A DNA stretch of 64,000 nucleotides, from positions 186,001 through 250,000 of the forward strand of contig JAAEST010000033.1 in assembly GCA_024229115.1 (NCBI GenBank). Direction: 5' to 3'. This document shows, in pieces, positions 53,295-60,641 of this stretch. This stretch comes from Oligoflexia bacterium (GTDB lineage Bacteria; Bdellovibrionota; Bacteriovoracia; Bacteriovoracales; Bacteriovoracaceae). Under the pieces are notes generated by a model. It was not told the DNA's origin. It did no database searches and saw only the letters and a program-made list of their open reading frames with translations. A program made the translations under genes and the position numbers. How positions within the stretch are numbered: position 1 is the first letter of the stretch; each line of letters opens with the position of its first letter.

Positions 53295-53529
53295 GAATCT
53301 TCCTTGGCAGCAAATGGATGGCAAAGTTCTTATTCTCAATACTGGAGAGAATAAGGCCCATGAACTTAATGAAGTGGCATCTGAAGTATGGCTTTTAATT
53401 ACTCAAGATAAGACTCTTGAAGAGATTAATACAGAAATCCAAAAAGCTTATGATATTGATAGTGATACAGCGAAAGAAGATGTTGATGAACTAATAAAAG
53501 AATTTAAGGAGCTTAAACTGCTCGTATAA
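53275..53529 (+). CDS. PqqD-like peptide chaperone (RiPP recognition element)
   Basis: The 84-aa protein has the PqqD fold pattern: two or three strands with PWQQMDGKVLILNT, then LNEVASEVWLLITQDKTLEEI and a helical end ELIKEFKELKLLV. PqqD proteins bind the leader of a precursor peptide and present it to a radical SAM enzyme. I chose the ATG at 53275, preceded by GGAGA at six bases; the start at 53260 would add five residues. Location between the HprK-like and radical SAM genes supports the call. Confidence 0.88.
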   Translation: MNWTITKNLPWQQMDGKVLILNTGENKAHELNEVASEVWLLITQDKTLEEINTEIQKAYDIDSDTAKEDVDELIKEFKELKLLV

Positions 53530-53534
53530 AACTT

Positions 53535-54569
53535 ATGGCTGAATTATTAGAAAAATGGCGTGCACTAAGCACCCAAAACTTTACGCCACTCCAGGCCTCT
53601 CTTGAGCTCACATTTCGTTGTAATGAGAGATGTCAGCATTGTTATATCGATGATTTTAGAGATGATCCTGATCGAGTTCTTTCATTAGATCAATGGAGAG
53701 AGATTTTAGATAAATTAAGAGAAGCAGGAACCCTCTATCTCATACTTATGGGGGGAGAGGCCATGCTTAATAAGCATTTTTGGGAAATTCTCGAATACTC
53801 TTCTAAACTTGGTTTTTATAATTCAATGATCTCAAACGGACTTCTGATTAAAGATTTAGAAACGGCTAAAAGACTTAAAGACAATGGTCTTCATCGTATT
53901 ACATTTAGTCTCTATTCTTTAGATGAAGATATTCATGATACTCTTACACAAGTGAGGGGAAGCTTTAGAACTACGATGAGGGCTCTCCAATTCTGTCGTG
54001 AAGCTGGAATAATCGTTTCAGTAAATTGTCTTTTAACAAAATTAAATATCCATACTGTTTATAAACTTATTGATTGGTGTATAGAAGAGAATTTAGAGAT
54101 TAGAGAAGACCCAATTGTTACTCCTGGATTTAATGGAAAGACTGATATACTAGAGTTACGAGCTTCGAGAGCTCAGTTACTTGAATATTACCGAGAGAGA
54201 GCGAGAAGATGGCCTCATTCTCTTAAAAAAGACAAGAAGTCTAACGGTGATGATTATATTTGTAATGTGGGAAAGGGAAAGTGTGCGATCACTCCTTACG
54301 GAGAATTACTCACATGTATAGATGTCCGAGTCTCATTAGGATCACTTGTAGAAAACTCTTTTGATGAGCTTTGGTTATCTAAGGAAGCCAACTCTTGGAG
54401 AAATATAAAAGTTAAAGATGTTGAAGGAGCTAGTGATTGTTCTAATCCTTGCGAGTTATGCCCTGCTATGTCTTTAACCGAAGAGGGTGATCGTCATAAA
54501 TTAACTAAGAATGATGCTGAATTAGAATTTATTAAAGGCCAGGTGAGGCATGAGTTCAGCATCGAATAA
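53535..54569 (+). CDS. Radical SAM/SPASM peptide-modifying enzyme
   Basis: The 344-aa enzyme has the radical SAM motif CNERCQHC (Cys29, 33, 36) in the CxxxCxxC form, then GGEAMLNKHFWEI (SAM contact) and the barrel. A C-terminal SPASM region has CNVGKGKCAITPYGELLTC and DCSNPCELC, enough Cys for auxiliary iron-sulfur clusters. Such enzymes make thioether, carbon-carbon or decarboxylation changes in peptides. It starts five bases after the PqqD-like gene and overlaps the next gene by 20 bases. Product chemistry cannot be predicted from sequence; likely substrate is the 66-aa peptide. Confidence 0.93.
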   Translation: MAELLEKWRALSTQNFTPLQASLELTFRCNERCQHCYIDDFRDDPDRVLSLDQWREILDKLREAGTLYLILMGGEAMLNKHFWEILEYSSKLGFYNSMISNGLLIKDLETAKRLKDNGLHRITFSLYSLDEDIHDTLTQVRGSFRTTMRALQFCREAGIIVSVNCLLTKLNIHTVYKLIDWCIEENLEIREDPIVTPGFNGKTDILELRASRAQLLEYYRERARRWPHSLKKDKKSNGDDYICNVGKGKCAITPYGELLTCIDVRVSLGSLVENSFDELWLSKEANSWRNIKVKDVEGASDCSNPCELCPAMSLTEEGDRHKLTKNDAELEFIKGQVRHEFSIE

Positions 54570-54981
54570 TCTAAATGAAATTCCATTTAGCGGAAAAAGT
54601 ATGAGTTGGTTTCTTGTAGAAGGAGACAAGTTACTGATGAATAATGAAGTGAAGGACTTTTTTCCAGGCGATCTTGTTATTTTTCAATTTCAAGGTGAGT
54701 TAAGTTGTCACCGTATAATCAATATTATTGATGGCAAGTATCTCTGTAAGGGAGATTTTTCAATATCTACTGAATTGGTCCAAAAAGAGAATATTCTAGG
54801 TCGTGTTGATGGAATTAGAAGAAATGGAAATAGATTCTACTATCAAAGAGGAAGTTTCGTCTCGAAACTCTATGTCCTGATATCAAAATTAACGTCTAAA
54901 ATTCGACCCATAAGATATATTGGAATTGGTCTAATTTATCTTCTGCAAAAGATAGATTTCAGTTTGAATATGAATTCTTAA
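54550..54981 (+). CDS. Compact S24/S26-type peptidase, possible leader peptidase
   Basis: The 143-aa protein resembles small signal-peptidase-like enzymes found in peptide clusters. FSGKSMSWFLVEGDKLLM holds the candidate nucleophile Ser17, PGDLVIFQF the conserved Gly-Asp, CHRIIN His54 and LCKGDFS Lys67. The C-terminal 45 residues include a hydrophobic helix (IGIGLIYLLQKI) that could hold it at the membrane. Its start lies inside the radical SAM gene, so translation is coupled. It probably removes the leader or releases the mature peptide. The order Ser-His/Lys is right for the family, but activity is inferred. Confidence 0.8.
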   Translation: MSSASNNLNEIPFSGKSMSWFLVEGDKLLMNNEVKDFFPGDLVIFQFQGELSCHRIINIIDGKYLCKGDFSISTELVQKENILGRVDGIRRNGNRFYYQRGSFVSKLYVLISKLTSKIRPIRYIGIGLIYLLQKIDFSLNMNS

Positions 54982-55906
54982 TCTTAGATTGAAACCAACC
55001 AAAGAGATAAGAAAATGATGTAGAGAGCTTATCTTTACAAAGGAACTTAATTACTTGGTACTTAAAATAATCTTGGTATGGTTCTAACAAGTAATCTTCA
55101 TTGATAAGAGAATCTAGAAGTGTTGTTTCATTTAACTTAAATTCTTGAACAATCTCTTGAGGAAAAGTAAGAAGTTTATAATCATAGATATATTTAAGAA
55201 TCGTTCTTACTGATTTATATTGGCCACTGAGAATGGCCTTCTCTTTGAGTTTTTTTAAATTAAGAGATTCTTTGTAACTTTTTAGAAAATAAAAGCAATC
55301 AAAAAACCATGTTAGTTGGGACATCGTATGTTGAAAAACATAGTGTCCACAAAGATGGATAAAAAAATCTTCTATTGAAAAATTTTGAATTCTAGATTCA
55401 TCATAAACATTTTCTAGATAGAAAAGTTTATAATGAACTTCAATAACTAGTTCTATCCCTGATGTGTTCTTTGTGTATATTTCTTTAAAATTATTTGCTT
55501 CCCAACTATCTTTTTCAACCTGAGTATTTTTGCTATAGCCCAATTTCTCAAGTGCATTCTGAGTTTTTTCACTCTCTACATTACTTACGAGAAGATCAAT
55601 ATCACACATTGGTCTTTCCCCAAGAGTATAAATTTTATAATCAGTAATAAGGGAAATCCCTTTAAGTGGAGCATAGGTAATACCTAACTTCTTAAAAGAA
55701 CTTTCAATTTCTTCAAAAGCTTGTGAAAGACTTTGTGTATGGATCCAGTTCCTTTTGAACTTCTCTTCATACTTTTGATGAAGATTTTTTGAAACAAGAT
55801 CTTTTCTTCTATAAAAGATGAGAGAGAATAAATTATGGTTTTCAATGAATTTTAATTCAAGACTTGTGAAGGGAACTCTAGAAATACCTAAAATTTTTTC
55901 AATCAT
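54959..55906 (-). CDS. Nucleotidyltransferase-fold protein (NTP_transf_5 type)
   Basis: The 315-aa protein has YAPLKGISLI, then GERPMCDIDLLVSN, in which Asp102 and Asp104 are the metal ligands of the nucleotidyltransferase fold. This family is common in lasso and other peptide clusters beside HprK-like kinases. It may add a nucleotide or sugar-phosphate group or act on the phosphorylated peptide; no reaction is certain. Its 3' end overlaps that of the S26-type gene by 23 bases from the opposite strand. It overlaps the permease gene by four bases. Confidence 0.85.
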   Translation of the reverse strand: MIEKILGISRVPFTSLELKFIENHNLFSLIFYRRKDLVSKNLHQKYEEKFKRNWIHTQSLSQAFEEIESSFKKLGITYAPLKGISLITDYKIYTLGERPMCDIDLLVSNVESEKTQNALEKLGYSKNTQVEKDSWEANNFKEIYTKNTSGIELVIEVHYKLFYLENVYDESRIQNFSIEDFFIHLCGHYVFQHTMSQLTWFFDCFYFLKSYKESLNLKKLKEKAILSGQYKSVRTILKYIYDYKLLTFPQEIVQEFKLNETTLLDSLINEDYLLEPYQDYFKYQVIKFLCKDKLSTSFSYLFGWFQSKIKNSYSN

Positions 55907-56715
55907 AATAAGAAATTAAATCCTGTGTTCTTTCTCTTATATTCATTAATGAGCTTCTCGTAGCTAAAAATTCCTAAGAGAACAAAGAGGATAGTAAATA
56001 CTATTGAAAGCGAACTATATTTTAATAGGTTGATCGTTGTTGATGTATGACCTGCTACCGAGCGAGTTATATTAAGAATTATATTATAGGGAGAAAAGTT
56101 ATTTAAAAATCCATACATAAACTCAGGGAATAGTGTGGCCGGAAAATAAGCTCCTGAAAGAACAGTAAGGACTGAAGATGCTTTTGTGATAAAACCTTCT
56201 CCTCTTCTCAATTTTATAAATATCGCGAGAGAAAGAAAACCTAGGCCTAGAAATATTGGGATAAATAATAGTTGGATCAAAAGAATAGAGAAAATTCCCA
56301 AGAAACTTATTTGAAGACTCATGAATAGTTTTGCAATAAGCAGCACAATAGCGAGAATGACAAACTCAATCATTACAAAGGAGAGGGTTGAGAGTATGAG
56401 AGTCTTTCTTAAAATATTCTTACCAATTAAGTGTCTATCGAGAACACCTTCAATTGAAAGCTGTTTAAAGCTTCTAGTTGGAAGCATAAGTGTGAGGGAA
56501 GGAATCTTTAAACATTCCTCACCAATAAGAAGAAAAGTAAAATAGCTGATATCATATTCTGATAGAAATTGAGTTTTTAACTCAAAAGCTTGAGACATCA
56601 TCATTAAAACTAAGAGCGAGAAAAGTTCGGTCACTAGATTAATGAAAATATATTTCTTCTCTGGATAGTAATACTTATATTCTTTTAAAAATATGAGCTT
56701 AAAGAGAGTAATCAT
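55903..56715 (-). CDS. ABC-2 type transporter permease
   Basis: The 270-aa membrane protein has six likely helices and the ABC-2 signature region VLSGAYFPATLFPEFM and SPYNIILNITR near the C-terminus. It should pair with the ATPase encoded just upstream. In this context an exporter of the modified peptide is likely. Four-base overlaps on both sides show strict translational coupling. Confidence 0.87.
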   Translation of the reverse strand: MITLFKLIFLKEYKYYYPEKKYIFINLVTELFSLLVLMMMSQAFELKTQFLSEYDISYFTFLLIGEECLKIPSLTLMLPTRSFKQLSIEGVLDRHLIGKNILRKTLILSTLSFVMIEFVILAIVLLIAKLFMSLQISFLGIFSILLIQLLFIPIFLGLGFLSLAIFIKLRRGEGFITKASSVLTVLSGAYFPATLFPEFMYGFLNNFSPYNIILNITRSVAGHTSTTINLLKYSSLSIVFTILFVLLGIFSYEKLINEYKRKNTGFNFLL

Positions 56716-57353
56716 TGGTTTACTCCTTTAAGTTCAAAGATTGAGTAGCTTCTGTTAAAAGCTCCATCAGTCGATTGGGAAGGAATATTTTGAGCCGTTA
56801 TAATAATAGTCTTATCTAAGAAGTCTTGGTTAATGATATTAATTATGGCATCTCTATTTTCACTATCAAGTCCATGGAATGGTTCATCAAGAAGAACTAA
56901 AGATCCACAGTCTTCAAAGGCAACACAAAGATCTAAAATTCTTTTCATTCCTTTTGAACAAAGGTTGTATTTAGTATGAAGAGCTTTATTAAAAGCTGGG
57001 ACTTCTTGCCAGCGATTAATGATTTTTTGCTGATCAAAACTTTGATTTCTTAGTCCTAGAAAGTATTTTATATTTTCAAGTCCAGTAAGCTGATCAAACA
57101 TTTGAGATTCGTTTGAAGAGAGAAAGTTAACATCATGATTTTGAGTTAATCTTCCTTCCTCAATCGTTGTTAGATCAGCAATGGCCCTTAATAGTGTAGT
57201 CTTACCAGAACCATTGGCACCGATAATATAGAGAAGCTCTTTATCTTTTAATTGAAAAGAGACAGGAGCAAAGGGTCTAAATTCTTCGAGTGTATCTTTA
57301 CCGTAAACTTTACAGGCATCTTCTAATAAAACGTCATTAGAAGAGTTCGTCAT
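56712..57353 (-). CDS. ABC transporter ATP-binding protein
   Basis: The 213-aa ATPase has Walker A IIGANGSGKTT (45-53), the divergent signature LCSKGMKRILDL and Walker B LVLLDEPFHGLD (Asp155, Glu156). The usual switch His after Walker B appears to be replaced (IITAQNIPSQ), so turnover may be unusual. It is shorter than most exporters. It partners the ABC-2 permease and follows the 104-aa unknown with a TAATG overlap. Confidence 0.9.
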   Translation of the reverse strand: MTNSSNDVLLEDACKVYGKDTLEEFRPFAPVSFQLKDKELLYIIGANGSGKTTLLRAIADLTTIEEGRLTQNHDVNFLSSNESQMFDQLTGLENIKYFLGLRNQSFDQQKIINRWQEVPAFNKALHTKYNLCSKGMKRILDLCVAFEDCGSLVLLDEPFHGLDSENRDAIINIINQDFLDKTIIITAQNIPSQSTDGAFNRSYSIFELKGVNQ

Positions 57354-57667
57354 TATTCGACTACGATTTCAATAGCGTGGTTAGTAGCAAAGAAGTCTGT
57401 GATTGCTTTAGTTGCACCATTAGCATCTAAATTAACAATTTCACATTCTAGCGTTGGTCCAGCGTGAGAAAGAACAGTTTTAAATTCTTCAACATTATAA
57501 GGACGATACATCTTTCTCGTTATTTCAATCTTCATTGTATCTGTTCCGGCCTTAACATCTTTAATAAAAAGCTTCTTAGCATCAGTAACAAATTCAATAT
57601 TTAAACCACCAAGCGGAGATGTCGTTGGTAGTGATGAGATTTTTTCAATAACTTGTTGAACGTTCAT
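57353..57667 (-). CDS. Small protein of unknown function leading the transporter operon
   Basis: The 104-aa protein starts at the ATG at 57667 (AGGAGTTTTA just before) and not at 57709. It is soluble, without signal peptide or clear motif, and has one Cys (LECEIVNLD). The order of predicted strands and helices suggests a small alpha/beta fold. No family is recognised. Being first in the operon with the ABC pair and the nucleotidyltransferase, it probably belongs to the peptide system, perhaps as an adaptor or immunity-like protein, but this is a guess. Confidence 0.7.
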   Translation of the reverse strand: MNVQQVIEKISSLPTTSPLGGLNIEFVTDAKKLFIKDVKAGTDTMKIEITRKMYRPYNVEEFKTVLSHAGPTLECEIVNLDANGATKAITDFFATNHAIEIVVE

Positions 57668-57828
57668 TAAAACTCCTAAATGTCTGAATATACAATAATA
57701 AGATACCAAATATTCTTAAAAGTAAAAGAGACAATATTAACGCTTTGCATGGTGCACTTTATTATTATGGTAGGGGCAAAAAATCCTCGGTGCCAGAATG
57801 ATTTGATATAGCAGTGCGTTAAGTTGGT

Positions 57829-57858
57829 ACTTTTTCATTCAAACTTCTTTGAAAAAGT
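57829..57858. promoter_or_regulatory. Perfect 9-bp inverted repeat beside sigma-54 promoter
   Basis: ACTTTTTCA (57829-57837) and TGAAAAAGT (57850-57858) are perfect inverted repeats 12 bases apart. They abut the -24 element. A regulator site or an upstream terminator hairpin is possible. Flanking AAGTTGGTAC and AAGTTGGCAC also form a direct repeat. Confidence 0.5.
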
Positions 57859-57874
57859 TGGCACATGGCCTGCT
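57858..57874 (+). promoter_or_regulatory. Sigma-54 (-24/-12) promoter
   Basis: The 17-base sequence TTGGCACATGGCCTGCT has the invariant GG and GC with ten bases between them and matches the consensus at nearly every position (only the first T of TTGC is changed). It points right, toward a stretch with no plus-strand gene. Transcription would begin at about 57886. Confidence 0.75.
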
Positions 57875-57885
57875 TATAGTAATGG

Positions 57886-58050
57886 CAACTGGTTGGTTTA
57901 AGAAATACCCTTGATCTTAAAACCTCTTTGAGTCTTAGATCCTACCTCGACCAACCTCAATATAAGTGGCCAGAATTGGCTCCTATCCAAATCTAATCAA
58001 TATCACATCTTTTCAATGAGTCACTACAGATCAAGGGTCTTCTTTCTTTT
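57886..58050 (+). ncRNA. Candidate structured small RNA
   Basis: No plus-strand reading frame follows the sigma-54 promoter. Instead there are two interleaved helices: GGTTGGT (57891-57897) with ACCAACC (57950-57956), and ACCCTTGATCT (57907-57917) with AGATCAAGGGT (58028-58038). If both form, the RNA has a pseudoknot. A small GCCA-GAAT-TGGC hairpin lies between. The long perfect 3' stem is followed by a pyrimidine-rich tract that could act as a terminator, though it runs up to the end of the response-regulator gene on the other strand. Confidence 0.55.
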
Positions 58051-58746
58051 CTATTTTTCTATTTTGATATAAACACCCTGATCTCGGGCTGAGATAACTT
58101 TCACTCCAAACTGATCAACCTTCTTTCTTAAATTACTGAGGTGAGTGTTGAGAGTTCTTGGAAGAACTTCATGATGATTCTTATTCCAAACAAACTTAAT
58201 CAATTCTTCTCTAGTAAGAAATTCTTTATCTGATATTCCTAAACAATAGAGTAGTTTGAACTCAATTGAAGTTAAGTCTAAGAAGTCATTTTGATATTTC
58301 GCTGACATGGTTTTAGTGCAAACACTAAGTGGTCCAACTTGAATTTCTATTTGATTAGAGTTTTTAATATGCTTTCCAATCTTTGTGATAATTCTTGCTT
58401 TCATTTCTTCAAATGGCATGGCCCTGCTTAGGAAATCATCAGCACCTAATGAAAGTCCTTGGACTTTTAAATTACTAGTCTCATCACTTGAAATAAAGAA
58501 GATAGGTTGATCATGAAACTCTTCGTTAGAACGAATTTTATTGTAGAGCTCAAAGCCACTCATCTTTGGTAAATGCACATCAATTAAGAAAGCATCATAA
58601 CCATGTTTATCTATGAGTTTAAGGGCACTGAAGGGGTCTTCTGAACGTTCTATAATTAATTTAGGTTCATCATTTAGCTCAGTTAATCCCTCGTCTATAA
58701 GCTCTAAATTATCGATATTATCGTCAATATATAAAATTCGGTACAT
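58051..58746 (-). CDS. OmpR-type response regulator
   Basis: The 231-aa protein has a receiver domain (YIDDNID acidic pair, LIDVHLPKMSG with phospho-acceptor Asp) and a C-terminal winged helix (LTSIEFKLLYCLG, LPRTLNTHLSNLRKKV, DQGVYIKI). The conserved receiver Lys of the K-P motif is altered: the segment reads DDFLSRAMPFEEM, with Arg and a two-residue insertion. Phosphorylation or signal transfer may therefore be atypical. No kinase gene is adjacent. The gene converges on the candidate small RNA. Confidence 0.9.
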   Translation of the reverse strand: MYRILYIDDNIDNLELIDEGLTELNDEPKLIIERSEDPFSALKLIDKHGYDAFLIDVHLPKMSGFELYNKIRSNEEFHDQPIFFISSDETSNLKVQGLSLGADDFLSRAMPFEEMKARIITKIGKHIKNSNQIEIQVGPLSVCTKTMSAKYQNDFLDLTSIEFKLLYCLGISDKEFLTREELIKFVWNKNHHEVLPRTLNTHLSNLRKKVDQFGVKVISARDQGVYIKIEK

Positions 58747-58879
58747 GCATTTAAGTATAGCAGTAAAATTGGTGACTTAGGAAAGGGGAAAGTTTTGAAA
58801 TAAGGTCAAGAATTCTTGATGATAGCGTTGAATATAGCGACAAACTAAAGATATTTAATAAAAAGCCGATAGGTTTAGT

Positions 58880-59134
58880 ATGGCAATTAATGCAAAACAT
58901 ATTAATAAACTTCATAATAACGGCGTTCTCCTCTATGACGAGGTGACGGGTCTCAGACAAGATATTAAGGCCGGCTTTAAGAAAGTTGTTGAGTCTAATG
59001 AAAAGCTTCATCCAAAATATAAGACGGAAGAGCCTGGTGCTTGGAGAAAAGTAGAGGACCCGACTGTTGATCAGCAACGTCCTTTAGTTAAATCTGATGC
59101 GCAAAGACTTTTGAAGAAGTTGGATATTCTTTGA
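58880..59134 (+). CDS. Small basic protein of unknown function
   Basis: The 84-aa protein is rich in Lys and charged residues (FKKVVESNEKLHPKYKTEEPGAW) with no signal peptide or Cys. No family is recognised. The ribosome binding site is poor. The reading frame has codon use like its neighbours and ends directly before the marC stop on the other strand, so I regard it as probably real. Confidence 0.55.
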   Translation: MAINAKHINKLHNNGVLLYDEVTGLRQDIKAGFKKVVESNEKLHPKYKTEEPGAWRKVEDPTVDQQRPLVKSDAQRLLKKLDIL

Positions 59135-59770
59135 TTAAGAAATAGCCTTGGTAAAAACACCCATTTCCCTAAGTCCATTAAAGATCATCTCAATACTCAT
59201 TGAGAGAAGAATAATCCCCATAATTCGAGTGAAAATATTCAGACCTATTTTCCCAACTTTATTTCCAATGGTTCGCCCATATGTAAGAACTTGGAGTAGA
59301 ATGAGAGAAAGTATCACTACCGTGAGAAAGGCCCCTACCCAGTGAGCAATTCCAGAGATTTCTTTTGCATAGATAATGGAAGTAGAAATAGCTCCAGGTC
59401 CAGCTAGGAGAGGAATTGCCAAAGGAACAACTCCAATTTCACTTAGTCCTTCATCTCTTTCTGATTTGTTTATTTTCAAACTTGATTGCTTGGCCTGAAT
59501 CATATGAAAGGCCATGGTGAAAATGAGAATTCCCCCACCAATGGTAAATGAAGGAATACTTATTCCAAAAAAGTTAAGAATTTTCTGTCCAAAAGCAAGG
59601 CTAATGATAATTGTGGTGGCCACTGCTAAAGAGCAACTTTTTGCCACGCTTTTTAGTCCATCTTGGGAAAGGTCTTCTGTTAAGTCTAAGAAAATGGGAA
59701 TGACACCCAAAGGGTTTAAAATGGAAACTAATGTAAGAGCAAATTTAATAGTGTCTTGCCAAGCTTCCAT
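59135..59770 (-). CDS. MarC-family integral membrane protein
   Basis: The 211-aa protein has six hydrophobic segments and MarC-family marks: ALTLVSILNPLGVIPIFLDLT near the start, FGISIPSFTIGGGILIF, and PLAIPLLAGPGAIST in the middle. The family is widespread; its function is not settled (the drug-resistance link of the name is doubtful, and transport of small molecules is suspected). It follows the next gene upstream with a 16-base gap. Confidence 0.9.
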   Translation of the reverse strand: MEAWQDTIKFALTLVSILNPLGVIPIFLDLTEDLSQDGLKSVAKSCSLAVATTIIISLAFGQKILNFFGISIPSFTIGGGILIFTMAFHMIQAKQSSLKINKSERDEGLSEIGVVPLAIPLLAGPGAISTSIIYAKEISGIAHWVGAFLTVVILSLILLQVLTYGRTIGNKVGKIGLNIFTRIMGIILLSMSIEMIFNGLREMGVFTKAIS

Positions 59771-59786
59771 TGGAAATCCTTATTCA

Positions 59787-60425
59787 TTAGTCTTCAAGAT
59801 TATCTAGGTCTATGTCTGCTGAGAGAGTGAAACCTTTTACTCTTTCTTTCTCTTTTTTAATAAAAGGAAAAGTTACTTGCTCTACATTTTCTAATTCTGC
59901 ATTGAGAGCGATAGTAATTGTTTTAGGAACAAACTCCTGAAGAGAAGTAATGTAGTAATTAGGAGGAAGTGCTGCCAGTTGATTTGCTTCCTCATCTTCT
60001 TCAGGATCTAATTCTGTCATTGGTTTTTCATTGGTATTTTTAACAACAATTGCCCCTTTGATTTTTTCAGCAGGAACTTCAGCTGTTAAACTCCAACTTC
60101 CTGGATGAAAGAAATCAAGGAAGAAAGTTGATTTTTGATATTTTAGTTTTCTTGGAATTAGCAGAGATTGGATAAATCTTCTGGTCGATGAATCCTTTGA
60201 TTTTCTAGCTAACTTGTCTGCCAAAGCACTGTCTTCTATTCTTAAAATATAAGCACCTGGACTCTTTGTAGACTGAAAAAGCATATACTGGAAGGCAATG
60301 CTAAACAGCGTAAAAAGTTTTTGTTGTGGTAGGTGAATATGTTTGTGCTCTGTTTCTAAAAGGGTTTTTACGGATTCGTATAGATCTGTCTTTGAAATAT
60401 CTTTTGATTTCATCATCTTATGCAC
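59787..60425 (-). CDS. Protein of unknown function
   Basis: The 212-aa soluble protein has no signal peptide. Residues 1-100 are helical and basic, residues 100-135 beta-rich (FFLDFFHPGSWSL), then an acidic stretch (TELDPEEDEEANQ) and an acidic C-terminus (SADIDLDNLED). The GTG start has GGAGG nine bases upstream; the ATG at 60416 with GAGGTG before it is equally possible. No family is recognised. It is likely co-transcribed with the MarC-family gene. Confidence 0.7.
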   Translation of the reverse strand: MHKMMKSKDISKTDLYESVKTLLETEHKHIHLPQQKLFTLFSIAFQYMLFQSTKSPGAYILRIEDSALADKLARKSKDSSTRRFIQSLLIPRKLKYQKSTFFLDFFHPGSWSLTAEVPAEKIKGAIVVKNTNEKPMTELDPEEDEEANQLAALPPNYYITSLQEFVPKTITIALNAELENVEQVTFPFIKKEKERVKGFTLSADIDLDNLED

Positions 60426-60527
60426 CTCTATGAACCTCCTTTTTTAAGAGAAGTGACAGACCTTGGCAACATTTTTTTGCTGAGAGGCAAGTTGTTAAAA
60501 AAACTCAAAAAAGTCCCTTCTTCCCAA

Positions 60528-60556
60528 TTGACTCATTTAGGTAATTTCTCTAAGAT
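60528..60556 (+). promoter_or_regulatory. Putative strong sigma-70 promoter of the EF-G gene
   Basis: TTGACT (60528-60533) and TAAGAT (60551-60556) are 17 bases apart. A perfect TATAAT at 60575-60580 may mark a second start. The leader of 60-85 bases ends with GGAG before the ATG. Confidence 0.65.
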
Positions 60557-60641
60557 GGCGACCATTATTTACGTTATAATTCGAATCATTTTTTAGATAA
60601 AAGCTTCGCATTTATTAATTTTTTGAGCCCTGGAGATTTAG

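Noticed and set aside
42020-57667. Lasso peptide gene cluster
   Set aside because: The leader motif, HprK-like and nucleotidyltransferase genes recall lasso clusters, but no B2 transglutaminase-like protease or asparagine-synthetase-like cyclase is encoded in the window.
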